Positions 7,061 to 13,875 of a DNA stretch of 30,946 bases are shown here, piece after piece (the first letter of the stretch is position 1; the number at the start of each line of letters is the position of its first letter). Position numbers and translations under genes: made by a program. The stretch covers positions 1 to 30,946 of the forward strand of contig CALBGG010000098.1 in the NCBI GenBank assembly GCA_937893605.1, read 5' to 3'. The DNA is from an uncultured Clostridia bacterium (GTDB taxonomy: Bacteria; Bacillota; Clostridia; Oscillospirales; Oscillospiraceae). The notes below the pieces were generated by a model. The model was not told where the DNA came from. It searched no databases and saw only the letters and a program-made list of their open reading frames with translations.

Positions 7061-8938
7061 TCATACCTCCTTTATCGCGTGCTTCGGGCAGCCGTTCTTA
7101 CATTCGCGGCACTTGATGCACTTTTCGGGGTCGATTTTGTGCGGCTTGCGCAGCTCGCCGGTGATAGCGCCGACGGGGCAGTTGCGCGCACATTTTGTAC
7201 AGCCGATACACTTGAGCGGGTCGATCCACATCGTGCACAGGCTGCGGCATGCGCCGGCCGGGCACTTCTTATCGACAATATGTGCAACGTATTCATTTTT
7301 GAAGTATTTGAGCGTGCTCAGAACGGGGTTCGTGGCGGTCTTTCCCAGGCCGCACAGTGAACAGGTTTTTACGACGCTCGAGAGCTCCTGAAGCATGTCG
7401 ATATCCTCGATCTTGCCGTCGCCGTGGGTTATGCGCTCGAGTATTGCCTGTATCTTGGGTATGCCCTCACGGCAGGTAGCGCACTTGCCGCAGGACTCTT
7501 TTTTCGTGAAGTTCATGAAGAAGCGGGCTATCTCGACCATGCAGGTATCATCGCCCATTACGACAAGCCCGCCGGAGCCGATGATCGCGCCTATCTTCTT
7601 TGTAGACTCAAAGTCAAGCGGCAGATCAAGATGCTCCTCGGTCAGGCAGCCTCCGGAGGGGCCGCCTATCTGAACGGCCTTGAACTTGCCGTTTTTGACG
7701 CCGCCGCCGATGTTGAAGACTATCTCGCGCAGGGTCGTACCCATGGGGACCTCAATAAGACCCGTGTGCTTTATATTGCCCGTCAGAGCGAAGGCTTTCG
7801 TGCCGGTGCTGGTCTCGGTGCCTATGCTGCGGTACCATGCCGCGCCGCGCTCGATGATGGGCGGAACGTTTGCAAAGGTCTCGACGTTGTTGAGCGAGGT
7901 AGGCGCATCGAACAGACCACGGTCGACGCTTCTGGGCGGTTTCGTTCTCGGCATGCCGCGCTCGCCCTCGATGGAGGCCGTCAGCGCCGAGCCCTCGCCG
8001 CAGACGAACGCGCCCGCGCCGCGGTTTATGTGCAGTCTGAAATTCTTACCGGAGCCGAGTATGTTTTTGCCCAATATGCCGTGAGCCTCATCGTCGGCTA
8101 TTGCCATTTTAAGACGCTCTACAGCGAGGGGATACTCTGCGCGAACGTAGATATAGCCCTCCTCGGAGCCTGTTGCTATACCTGCGATTATCATGCCCTC
8201 GATCATCCTGTGCGGGTCGCCTTCCATGATGGAGCGATCCATGAACGCGCCGGGGTCGCCCTCGTCGCCGTTGCAGACGATGTATTTGACGGGAGCGTCC
8301 TTGTGAGCGGCGACCTGCGCCCACTTCTTGCCGGTCGGGAAACCGGCGCCGCCTCTGCCGCGCAGACCGGACTCTGAGACCTCGGCGATTATCTCGTCGG
8401 GAGTCATGTCAAACAGCGCCTTTTCAAGGGCACAGTAGCCGCCGACGGCTATGTATTCCTCAACGCTTTCGGCGTTTATATGTCCGCAATGCTCAAGAGC
8501 AATGCGGGTCTGCTGCTTGTAGAATGGGATATCCTCCTGACGAACATAGCTCTCGCCGTCCTCGTGATAAACAAGGCGGTCGATGACCTCATCGTTGAGA
8601 ACCGTTTTTTCGATGATCTCCTCACAGTCGTCGACTGTGACCTTTATGTACAAAAGTCCCATGGGTTCAATGCGCATCAAAGGTCCCATCTGGCAGAAGC
8701 CGTGACAGCCGCTGTGCTTTAAGCCGACCGATTCATCGTGGCTTTCGTGCTGCAAAACCACATCGACGCGCAGTCCGCGCTCCTGCATGAGCTGCTTCAT
8801 CCTGTCGTAGACATTCAGCGAGCCGCCGGCGACGCAGCCGGAGCCGCCGCAGATGACCACCTGCTTATACTGACAGTCGAGAGCCTTTTTAAATTCCTTG
8901 CGGCATTCGATGAGCTGCTGTCTGCTTTCTATCCTCAT
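7061..8938 (-). CDS. hydB: NADH-binding flavoprotein subunit HydB (NuoF-like)
   Basis: This subunit carries FMN and the NAD(H) site and exchanges electrons with HydA and HydC. An N-terminal thioredoxin-like [2Fe-2S] domain (C30, C35, C78, C82) precedes a NuoF core with the FMN/NADH motif GRGGAGFPTGKKW and the GEGSAL segment. An SLBB-like region, an ESCGKCATCREG [4Fe-4S] site and two C-terminal ferredoxin clusters (CIGCTKCARNCP and CIKCRECKNGCP) follow. Length is 625 residues, normal for HydB. The start overlaps the hydC stop as ATGA, so translation is coupled. The additional clusters are those typical of bifurcating HydABC and HndABCD enzymes, but physiological direction and ferredoxin use are inferred. 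Confidence 0.95.
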   Translation of the reverse strand: MRIESRQQLIECRKEFKKALDCQYKQVVICGGSGCVAGGSLNVYDRMKQLMQERGLRVDVVLQHESHDESVGLKHSGCHGFCQMGPLMRIEPMGLLYIKVTVDDCEEIIEKTVLNDEVIDRLVYHEDGESYVRQEDIPFYKQQTRIALEHCGHINAESVEEYIAVGGYCALEKALFDMTPDEIIAEVSESGLRGRGGAGFPTGKKWAQVAAHKDAPVKYIVCNGDEGDPGAFMDRSIMEGDPHRMIEGMIIAGIATGSEEGYIYVRAEYPLAVERLKMAIADDEAHGILGKNILGSGKNFRLHINRGAGAFVCGEGSALTASIEGERGMPRTKPPRSVDRGLFDAPTSLNNVETFANVPPIIERGAAWYRSIGTETSTGTKAFALTGNIKHTGLIEVPMGTTLREIVFNIGGGVKNGKFKAVQIGGPSGGCLTEEHLDLPLDFESTKKIGAIIGSGGLVVMGDDTCMVEIARFFMNFTKKESCGKCATCREGIPKIQAILERITHGDGKIEDIDMLQELSSVVKTCSLCGLGKTATNPVLSTLKYFKNEYVAHIVDKKCPAGACRSLCTMWIDPLKCIGCTKCARNCPVGAITGELRKPHKIDPEKCIKCRECKNGCPKHAIKEV

Positions 8939-9423
8939 ACCGTCTCAGCCTCCCTTAATTCCTGGATTAGAGCATGCGCCTTCTCGGGGGTCATGGAAGC
9001 GTGAACAACATCGTTAACGGTGCACACCGGAGCAAGGCCGCAGGCACCGAGGCAGGAAACGCGCTCGATGGTAAACAGTCCGTCCTGCGACATATGATCG
9101 TCGGGCTTAAGGCCGGTAGCGGCATAAAGCGCTTCCTGAACATCGTCGGATTTCCTGACGTGGCAGGCAGTGCCGTTGCATACCTTTATGATGTATTTGC
9201 CCTTTTCGTTCATAGAGAAGTTTTCATAAAACGTTGCTACGCCGTAAAGCTCTGCTTCGCTCTCGCCGATCTTCTCGGCGACGTACTTCAGCGCATCCTT
9301 CGGAAGGAATTTGTACTCGTTTTGGATCTCCTGCATGATAGCAATAACCCTGGTCTTATCACAGCCGTACTTCCCCAATATGCTGTCGATAAAGCCGAAA
9401 TCAACCTTTACCAATTCAATCAT
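8935..9423 (-). CDS. hydC: NuoE-like [2Fe-2S] subunit HydC
   Basis: The thioredoxin-fold [2Fe-2S] subunit of the hydrogenase has the canonical four cysteines (C82, C87, C124, C128) in CNGTACHVR and SCLGACGLAP and the conserved GVATFYENFS segment. It is 162 residues from the ATG at 9423. One oddity: the only ribosome-like sequence (GAAAGG) directly touches that ATG with no spacing. A TTG three codons later sits about nine bases from the same site and may be the real start. It is the first gene of hydC-hydB-hydA. Confidence 0.93.
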   Translation of the reverse strand: MIELVKVDFGFIDSILGKYGCDKTRVIAIMQEIQNEYKFLPKDALKYVAEKIGESEAELYGVATFYENFSMNEKGKYIIKVCNGTACHVRKSDDVQEALYAATGLKPDDHMSQDGLFTIERVSCLGACGLAPVCTVNDVVHASMTPEKAHALIQELREAETV

Positions 9424-9469
9424 CCTTTCTATGGCTTCACTGTAACACTTTAATGCTTTGCTGATTTTA

Positions 9470-9498
9470 ATTATAAGTAATAATAATTTTTGTGTAAA
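9470..9498 (-). promoter_or_regulatory. Sigma-A-type promoter for hydCBA
   Basis: On the minus strand TTTACA (9493-9498), a 17-base spacer and TATAAT (9470-9475) form a near-consensus promoter about 47 bases upstream of hydC. Confidence 0.75.
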
Positions 9499-9533
9499 GA
9501 ATAGTTAGAAAATTGTTAATATCAGACGCGTGA

Positions 9534-9646
9534 AAAAGTGCACCTGTTTTTTGAGCAAATAGACAGAAAGAGTGCCGAATGTTCGAGCTTTAAAGTGCAA
9601 ATTTAGAGATAATGACGATGAAACCGATAAAACTTAATGCACTTTT
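9534..9646. repeat. Three copies of AAAGTGCA in the hydCBA/regulator divide
   Basis: AAAAGTGCA occurs at 9534-9542, AAAGTGCA at 9592-9599, and the inverted form TGCACTTTT at 9638-9646. They lie upstream of both promoters, outside any coding sequence. They could bind a regulator or be chance; the spacing (about 58 and 46 bases) is not a whole number of helical turns in an obvious way. Confidence 0.35.
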
Positions 9647-9727
9647 ACCAAAAATGCGGACGAATTTTGGGCAATATCAGGCTTTTGTCCGGTTCAAAAA
9701 TAAATTGCCCTTTCAGGGGAGAAATAC

Positions 9728-9755
9728 TTGACAATTCAGGCGCTTAGGTTATAAT
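9728..9755 (+). promoter_or_regulatory. Consensus sigma-A promoter for the Crp/Fnr-ABC operon
   Basis: TTGACA (9728-9733), a 16-base spacer and TATAAT (9750-9755) match the consensus at all twelve positions. The predicted start of transcription, about 9762, falls just before the palindrome at 9768-9783. Confidence 0.85.
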
Positions 9756-9767
9756 AAAAATAAAAAG

Positions 9768-9783
9768 TGTCTCATATGAGACA
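9768..9783. promoter_or_regulatory. Perfect 16-bp palindrome, candidate operator of the downstream Crp/Fnr regulator
   Basis: TGTCTCATATGAGACA is an exact inverted repeat at about +6 to +21 from the predicted transcript start, 16 bases before the regulator gene. Length and symmetry fit the dimeric HTH of Crp/Fnr proteins, though the half site TGTCTC differs from both the CRP (TGTGA) and FNR (TTGAT) types. The position downstream of the promoter would favour autorepression. Confidence 0.6.
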
Positions 9784-9799
9784 AAATGCGGAGGGCTAA

Positions 9800-10480
9800 A
9801 TGAAACTGAGCGCGGCACAGCTTGAACTGCTCCAGCAGACGGACATTTTTTATGCTGTCCCTTTATTGACGATAAAAAAGATTGCCGCCTCACCGGACTG
9901 CGAAGTGAAATACTATAAAAAGGGGCAGCTGATATACAGCAGAACCGAGTTTTCCCGCAGCCTCGGAGTCGTTCTTTCGGGAAGTCTAAGAGTCACCAAG
10001 GGCAATGCGGGCGGACATGCCATGATAATGAGTATGCTGACTCCGCCGGCTTTGTTCGGCGCGGCTGCGCTTTTTAACGACGAGTCAGAATACGCAACGG
10101 ATATATGCGCCCTGAGCGATGCGAACATAGTGTTCTTTGCTCAGCGCCTTGTGCAGCGCATGATGCGATTTGAGCCGCAGATTGCGGAGAACTATATAAA
10201 ATATCTGTCCGAAAGAATACTGTTTTTGAACAAAAAGCTGTACCTTCTGAGCTCAGGTACCGCCGAGCAGAGACTTGCGAGCTTTATTTCGGATAATCTG
10301 CCTGCCGGACAGGCTGCCGAGCTTCCGATGCCGCTCAGCAAGCTGTCGCTTGTGCTGAATGTCTCGCGTGCCTCGCTGTATCGTGCCTTTGACGCGCTTA
10401 CGGAGAGCGGCGCTATAGTAAAAGAAGGCAGAAAAATTTGCATCAATGATGCCGAAAGGCTCAAAAAATATATGAGGTGA
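9800..10480 (+). CDS. Crp/Fnr family transcriptional regulator
   Basis: The 226-residue protein has an N-terminal cyclic-nucleotide-type beta-roll (about residues 20-130) and a C-terminal winged HTH (about 165-220) with the recognition region LSLVLNVSRASLYRAF. The FNR iron-sulfur cysteine arrangement is absent; the single Cys at about residue 34 is in the beta-roll. It is therefore not a classical FNR, and the effector cannot be named. GGAGG precedes the ATG. It is transcribed with the ABC transporter genes, four bases before the next gene, and divergently from hydCBA. It probably controls its own operon through the palindrome at 9768-9783, and a role in hydrogenase control is possible. Confidence 0.9.
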   Translation: MKLSAAQLELLQQTDIFYAVPLLTIKKIAASPDCEVKYYKKGQLIYSRTEFSRSLGVVLSGSLRVTKGNAGGHAMIMSMLTPPALFGAAALFNDESEYATDICALSDANIVFFAQRLVQRMMRFEPQIAENYIKYLSERILFLNKKLYLLSSGTAEQRLASFISDNLPAGQAAELPMPLSKLSLVLNVSRASLYRAFDALTESGAIVKEGRKICINDAERLKKYMR

Positions 10481-10484
10481 AAAA

Positions 10485-11489
10485 ATGAAAAGACTTATAT
10501 CACTTATCATGGCAGTGCTTATGCTTGCATGCCTGTTTACCGGCTGCGCTAACAATGATCCGGCTCCCTCGGAGACTCCGGCAGCCTCGGAGGAATCCAC
10601 GACCATTCGCGTCGGCGCGATGACGGGTCCTACAGCCATGGGCATGGTAAAGCTCATGGACGAAAGCGATAAGGGCGAAAGCGCGAATAAATACGAGTTC
10701 TCGCTCCAGACCGAGGCAACGGCGTTTTCCCCGGCGCTGACAAAGGGAGAGATAGATATTGCGGCCGTTCCCGCAAATCTTGCGTCCGTTATCTATAACA
10801 ACACCGAAGGAGGCATAAAGGTTCTTTCCGTCTGTGCCACCGGTGTTCTTTACATCGTCGAGCGCGGCGACAGCGTAAATAGCTTTGCCGACCTTGCCGG
10901 AAAGAAACTCTATGCCACCGGCGAGGGTGCGACTCCCGAATTTGCGCTGCGTTACCTGCTCAAGGCAAACGGCCTTGAGGGCGACAAGGCTCCAACCATT
11001 CAGTGGTGTGCAGATACTACCGAGGCGCTGTCATATATAAGCCGGGACGAGAGCGCCATAGCAATGCTGCCGCAGCCCTTTGTCACCGCGGCACAGACCA
11101 AGGTCGAGGGGCTGAAGGTCGCTATTGATCTGAACGATGAGTGGCAGAAGGTAAACGACGGCGCGTCCATGGCGACAGGCGTTATCGTCGTGCGCACCGA
11201 GTTTGCCGAAAAGTACCCTCAGCAGCTTGAAAAGTTCATGCAGGAGTATGCCGAGAGCGTAAAGTTTGTAAACGAAAATAATGAGCAGGCGGCCGAACTC
11301 ATAGGAAACTACGAGATAGTCAAGGCGCCTATCGCGCTCAAGGCTTTGCCCTACTGCAACATCTGCTGCCTCACCGGCGATGAGCTCAAGCAGTGCCTCA
11401 ACGCTTATCTGTCGGCGCTTTATGATATGAATCCGCAGTCGGTCGGCGGCAAGCTGCCCGACGACGGGCTGTATTATGCAGCGGAGTAA
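10485..11489 (+). CDS. ABC transporter substrate-binding lipoprotein (SsuA/TauA/THI5-like)
   Basis: The 334-residue protein begins with a lipoprotein signal (MKRLISLIMAVLMLACLFTG then C21). A two-domain binding-protein body follows, starting IRVGAMTGPTAMGMVKLMD with the later LAGKKLYATGEGATPEF segment, as in the nitrate/sulfonate/taurine and pyrimidine-precursor group (COG0715). A C-terminal segment reading ALPYCNICCLTGDEL carries a Cys cluster and looks distinctive. The GAGGTG ribosome site sits in the end of the regulator gene. The 3' end overlaps the permease by 14 bases. Substrate is unknown; sulfonates, nitrate and thiamin precursors are all possible for the family and none is supported by neighbours. 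Confidence 0.88.
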   Translation: MKRLISLIMAVLMLACLFTGCANNDPAPSETPAASEESTTIRVGAMTGPTAMGMVKLMDESDKGESANKYEFSLQTEATAFSPALTKGEIDIAAVPANLASVIYNNTEGGIKVLSVCATGVLYIVERGDSVNSFADLAGKKLYATGEGATPEFALRYLLKANGLEGDKAPTIQWCADTTEALSYISRDESAIAMLPQPFVTAAQTKVEGLKVAIDLNDEWQKVNDGASMATGVIVVRTEFAEKYPQQLEKFMQEYAESVKFVNENNEQAAELIGNYEIVKAPIALKALPYCNICCLTGDELKQCLNAYLSALYDMNPQSVGGKLPDDGLYYAAE

Positions 11490-12228
11490 TAAGCTCGGAA
11501 AGGCGATATCCGTGGCCTTCGCACTGCTGCTGTGGCAGATTGCCGCGGCGGCAGTCGACCAGAGCATATTGCTCGTATCGCCTGTCGATGTTGCCTTGCG
11601 CATGACGACAATATGGCAAGTCGAGGGCTTTCTGTCGTCGATATGGTTCAGCTTCTATCACATCGCGGGCGGTTTTCTGCTCGCGCTTGTGACGGGTGTT
11701 GTGCTTGCGGCGCTGTCCTGGCGCTTTCCGTGGATAGAAACTGCGCTTTGGCCGTTTATGATAACGGTAAAGACCGTGCCGGTCGCGTCGTTCGTGGTCA
11801 TATGCCTTATATGGCTATCGGCGCAGAACCTGTCCGTTTTCATATCATTTCTCATCGTGCTGCCGGTCGTTTACGGCAATGTGCTCGAGGGCATAAAAAG
11901 CGAGGACAGGAAAATGCTCGAGGTCGGGCAGGTGTTCGCAATGTCCGCCGTAAAGCGCATACTGTATATCCATATGCCGCAGCTCAAGCCGTTTATTCTT
12001 TCCGCGTGCGCAACGTCGCTGGGCATGTCATGGAAAGCCGGCGTCGCGGCCGAGATCATCGGAACGCCCGACGGCTCCATCGGCAAGCAGCTTTATTACG
12101 CGAAAATATACCTCGATACGGACGATCTTCTGTGCTGGACAGTAATAATCGTTATCATAAGTGTTATGTTCGAAAAGCTGTTCCTGCTGCTCGTGCGCAA
12201 ATTTTATACAAGATTGGAGCGTGCGTGA
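11476..12228 (+). CDS. ABC transporter permease (SsuC/TauC-like)
   Basis: The 250-residue inner-membrane protein has about six hydrophobic segments. The cytoplasmic EAA loop lies around LEVGQVFAMSAVKRILYIHM, where the ATPase would dock. It belongs to the binding-protein-dependent transport (BPD) permease family. The start lies inside the end of the binding-protein gene and lacks a clear ribosome site, so translation is probably coupled. Its stop codon overlaps the ATPase start by one base (TGATG). It forms the membrane pore of the importer made with the genes on either side. Confidence 0.9.
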   Translation: MQRSNKLGKAISVAFALLLWQIAAAAVDQSILLVSPVDVALRMTTIWQVEGFLSSIWFSFYHIAGGFLLALVTGVVLAALSWRFPWIETALWPFMITVKTVPVASFVVICLIWLSAQNLSVFISFLIVLPVVYGNVLEGIKSEDRKMLEVGQVFAMSAVKRILYIHMPQLKPFILSACATSLGMSWKAGVAAEIIGTPDGSIGKQLYYAKIYLDTDDLLCWTVIIVIISVMFEKLFLLLVRKFYTRLERA

Positions 12229-12791
12229 TGGAGCTTAAAGGCATATGCAAAAGCTTCGGTGAAAACGAGGTGCTGCGCGATATCAGTCTCATTATCCCGA
12301 AGGGCAGCCGCGTCCTTATCTCCGCGCCCTCCGGGCGAGGGAAAACAACGCTCCTGCGTATCATGATGGGTCTTGAAAAGCCCGATTCGGGCGAGATCGT
12401 AAATCGACCTCGGAGTCAGGCTGCCGTGTTCCAGGAGGACAGACTACCGGAGGAGTTCACGCCCGTAAACTGCGTGAAAATGACCGCCGCACGCGGCGTA
12501 ACTAAGGAAAATATCCGTGAGCATTTGGGTCTTGTCGGCCTTGAAGGGCATTTAGATAAACCTGTATCGCAACTGTCGGGCGGTATGCGCCGCCGTGTCG
12601 CTATAGTCAGAGCGGTCATGAGCGGAGCGGAGACCTTGTATTTCGATGAGCCCTTCACCGGCCTTGACGAGGACACGAAAAAGCTCGTCATAGATTACAT
12701 CTTAACTGGCTGCGAGGGCAGAACGCTCATATTTGTCAGCCACTGCCCTGACGACGCGGCATTATTAAATGCAAAAGAGATCCGCATTTAA
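12228..12791 (+). CDS. Compact ABC transporter ATPase subunit (SsuB/TauB-like)
   Basis: The start is the ATG at 12228 with TTGGAG upstream; the frame is open further back but that part overlaps the permease. Motifs are Walker A SAPSGRGKTT (K39), Q-loop at Q69, signature LSGGMRRR (116-123), Walker B LYFDEP (137-142) and H-loop H172. The Walker A first Gly is Ala33, a mild deviation. At 187 residues it is 50-70 shorter than usual for the family and ends just after the H-loop, lacking the C-terminal extension. All catalytic elements remain, so it is probably functional. It is the last gene of the operon. Confidence 0.88.
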   Translation: MELKGICKSFGENEVLRDISLIIPKGSRVLISAPSGRGKTTLLRIMMGLEKPDSGEIVNRPRSQAAVFQEDRLPEEFTPVNCVKMTAARGVTKENIREHLGLVGLEGHLDKPVSQLSGGMRRRVAIVRAVMSGAETLYFDEPFTGLDEDTKKLVIDYILTGCEGRTLIFVSHCPDDAALLNAKEIRI

Positions 12792-12802
12792 CGGATCTCT
12801 TT
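12774..12802. terminator. Terminator at the end of the ABC operon, possibly bidirectional
   Basis: An 11-bp stem (AAAGAGATCCG at 12774-12784 with CGGATCTCTTT at 12792-12802) has a 7-base loop that contains the ATPase stop codon. On the plus strand it is followed by an AT-rich stretch (AAATTTATTA). On the minus strand the stem ends in TTTTGC, so it could also stop the ncRNA transcript from the right. Confidence 0.65.
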
Positions 12803-13026
12803 AAATTTATTACGGGCGGAGCCGGTATCGGCTCCGCCCGCTTTGAAGGGGGTGTAGCATATGTTCGTTAGCTCGGAAATAGTTAGGAAGGGAGAATTAC
12901 AAAACATGTGCCTGTTTTGATAACGAGCAGAGGACACTTATATGTGGCATAGCAAATAACGAACACAGTTATAAACGCGTTCAGAGCCGCTATATGCGTG
13001 AGAGACCTGAAGCGCGAAAGTCTACG
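12800..13026 (-). ncRNA. Candidate structured non-coding RNA with C-rich segments
   Basis: A consensus promoter on the minus strand points into about 225 bases with no minus-strand gene before the converging ABC operon. The predicted RNA folds into several helices. The first is a 5' hairpin (CGCG plus CTGAA at 13007-13016 with 12976-12984, one bulged base, capped by CGC/GCG). An 11-bp helix joins 12957-12967 and 12860-12870. Directly stacked on it is GCTCG (12871-12875 with 12924-12928), which encloses a 7-bp hairpin (12900-12906 with 12913-12919). A GC-rich hairpin at 12813-12840 closes the 3' end. Two pyrimidine segments, CUCCCUUCC and ACACCCCCUUC, fall in unpaired parts and are complementary to ribosome-binding sites. 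It does not read as tmRNA, SRP RNA or RNase P. A divergent 6S or raiA-type RNA is possible. Ends are approximate. Confidence 0.6.
12813..12840 (-). terminator. GC-rich 3' hairpin of the candidate ncRNA
   Basis: A perfect 12-bp stem (CGGGCGGAGCCG and its complement, 12813-12824 with 12829-12840) has a 4-base loop. On the minus strand it is followed by TAATAAATTT, which is AT-rich but not a pure T tract. On the plus strand it is followed by CTTTGAAGG, so it is better oriented for the minus transcript. Confidence 0.5.
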
Positions 13027-13032
13027 CGACTG

Positions 13033-13060
13033 ATTATAGCATATTTTCAGCTATTGTCAA
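13033..13060 (-). promoter_or_regulatory. Consensus promoter driving the candidate ncRNA
   Basis: On the minus strand TTGACA (13055-13060), a 16-base spacer and TATAAT (13033-13038) match the consensus at every position. It lies about 70 bases beyond the end of the DedA gene and faces no coding sequence. Confidence 0.8.
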
Positions 13061-13129
13061 TACAAAAAATAAATAATTATTTTTACATACATTTAACTAT
13101 GTCACAAATATATCAAATATTTTAAACAA

Positions 13130-13825
13130 TCACTGTTTCTCGTGCCTGCCGCATATGTGCCTGTATATCAGAAGTCCGATAAGGCTTATCACCATCGTCA
13201 CGGCAAAAACGCCAACGGCGAACCAGTAGTTCGATGTACCGAGTGCGTCGCCGCCGACGGTAGAGGTGATAATGGCCGGAAGCCTGCCAAGCGAGCATAT
13301 AAGCAGCCAAAGCGTGAATTTGATGTCGGTGAGCCCGGCGAAGTAGCACAGAAGATCCTTCGGCGTTCCGGGTATCATGAAGATTATGAAAAATATTATA
13401 TCCCGCTTTGGCGTCGTTTTCAGAAATTTAAGCTTTTTGAGCTTTTCCTCGGGGAAGAATACCTCAACAAGCGGCACTCCGAAATACCGCACGAGCAGAA
13501 AGACCATAACGCTGCCCAGAGTCGATGCGATGATGCAAAGGATTGTGCCCTCTATAGCGCCGAAGGCGTAGCCGGCTGCAATCTCAAAGGGCTCTCCCGG
13601 CAAAACGGCGATGATGACCTGAAGAATCACCATGCCGATGTAGGCAAAGCGGCTCCAAATGCCGCTGTCGTTTACCCATTGGCGGAATTTTTCGGGCTCG
13701 GACGCGAATTTGACGAGCGGAACGCCTGCAAGCCATATTATGAGTGCCGTTGCTATGGCGGCGATAGCTATCGCAGCGATACCGACGCGCTTCTGCTGTT
13801 TTTCTGTAAGCTGTTTTTTCTTCAT
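13130..13825 (-). CDS. TVP38/TMEM64 (DedA-like, VTT domain) membrane protein
   Basis: The 231-residue protein has a charged cytosolic N terminus (MKKKQLTEKQQKRVG), a first helix and the VTT core. The core includes the re-entrant-loop motif VLPGEPFEIAAGYAFGAIEG and the later FFIIFMIPGTPKDLLCYFAGL segment, both hallmarks of the family. Members of the DedA/VTT superfamily act in lipid flipping and envelope homeostasis; the substrate of this one is not known. Only a weak ribosome site (ACAGG) precedes the ATG. It is divergent from the TspO homologue with 50 bases between them, and its 3' end points toward the ncRNA promoter. Confidence 0.9.
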   Translation of the reverse strand: MKKKQLTEKQQKRVGIAAIAIAAIATALIIWLAGVPLVKFASEPEKFRQWVNDSGIWSRFAYIGMVILQVIIAVLPGEPFEIAAGYAFGAIEGTILCIIASTLGSVMVFLLVRYFGVPLVEVFFPEEKLKKLKFLKTTPKRDIIFFIIFMIPGTPKDLLCYFAGLTDIKFTLWLLICSLGRLPAIITSTVGGDALGTSNYWFAVGVFAVTMVISLIGLLIYRHICGRHEKQ

Positions 13826-13875
13826 TGCCTGTAAACGAATAAGCCCGGCCGCGGCTTCATATATTAAATGCGGTG

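Larger units (their letters stand above)
9424..9799. other. 376-base divergent regulatory region between hydCBA and the Crp/Fnr regulator
   Basis: No gene is seen here. It is AT-rich compared with its flanks and carries a sigma-A promoter on each strand, three copies of an AAAGTGCA motif, and one perfect palindrome. A TTGTTAA at about 9514-9520, just upstream of the hydrogenase -35 box, matches half of a Rex operator, but the second half is missing. Confidence 0.7.

Noticed and set aside
7424..8377. 317-codon plus-strand open frame inside hydB
   Set aside because: It is antisense to a clearly recognised gene and arises from GC-rich codon use; no ribosome site or family match.
9510..9525. Rex-like site (TTGTTAA) upstream of hydCBA
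   Set aside because: Only one half site is present; the expected TTAACAA is absent at the right spacing. Rex control of hydrogenase is plausible in Clostridia but not shown here.
12861..12920. Plus-strand 19-codon frame (MFVSSEIVRKGELQNMCLF) with GGGGGTG upstream
   Set aside because: No plus-strand promoter feeds it beyond the ABC terminator. Its ribosome-like purine runs are the complements of C-rich tracts in the better supported minus-strand RNA.
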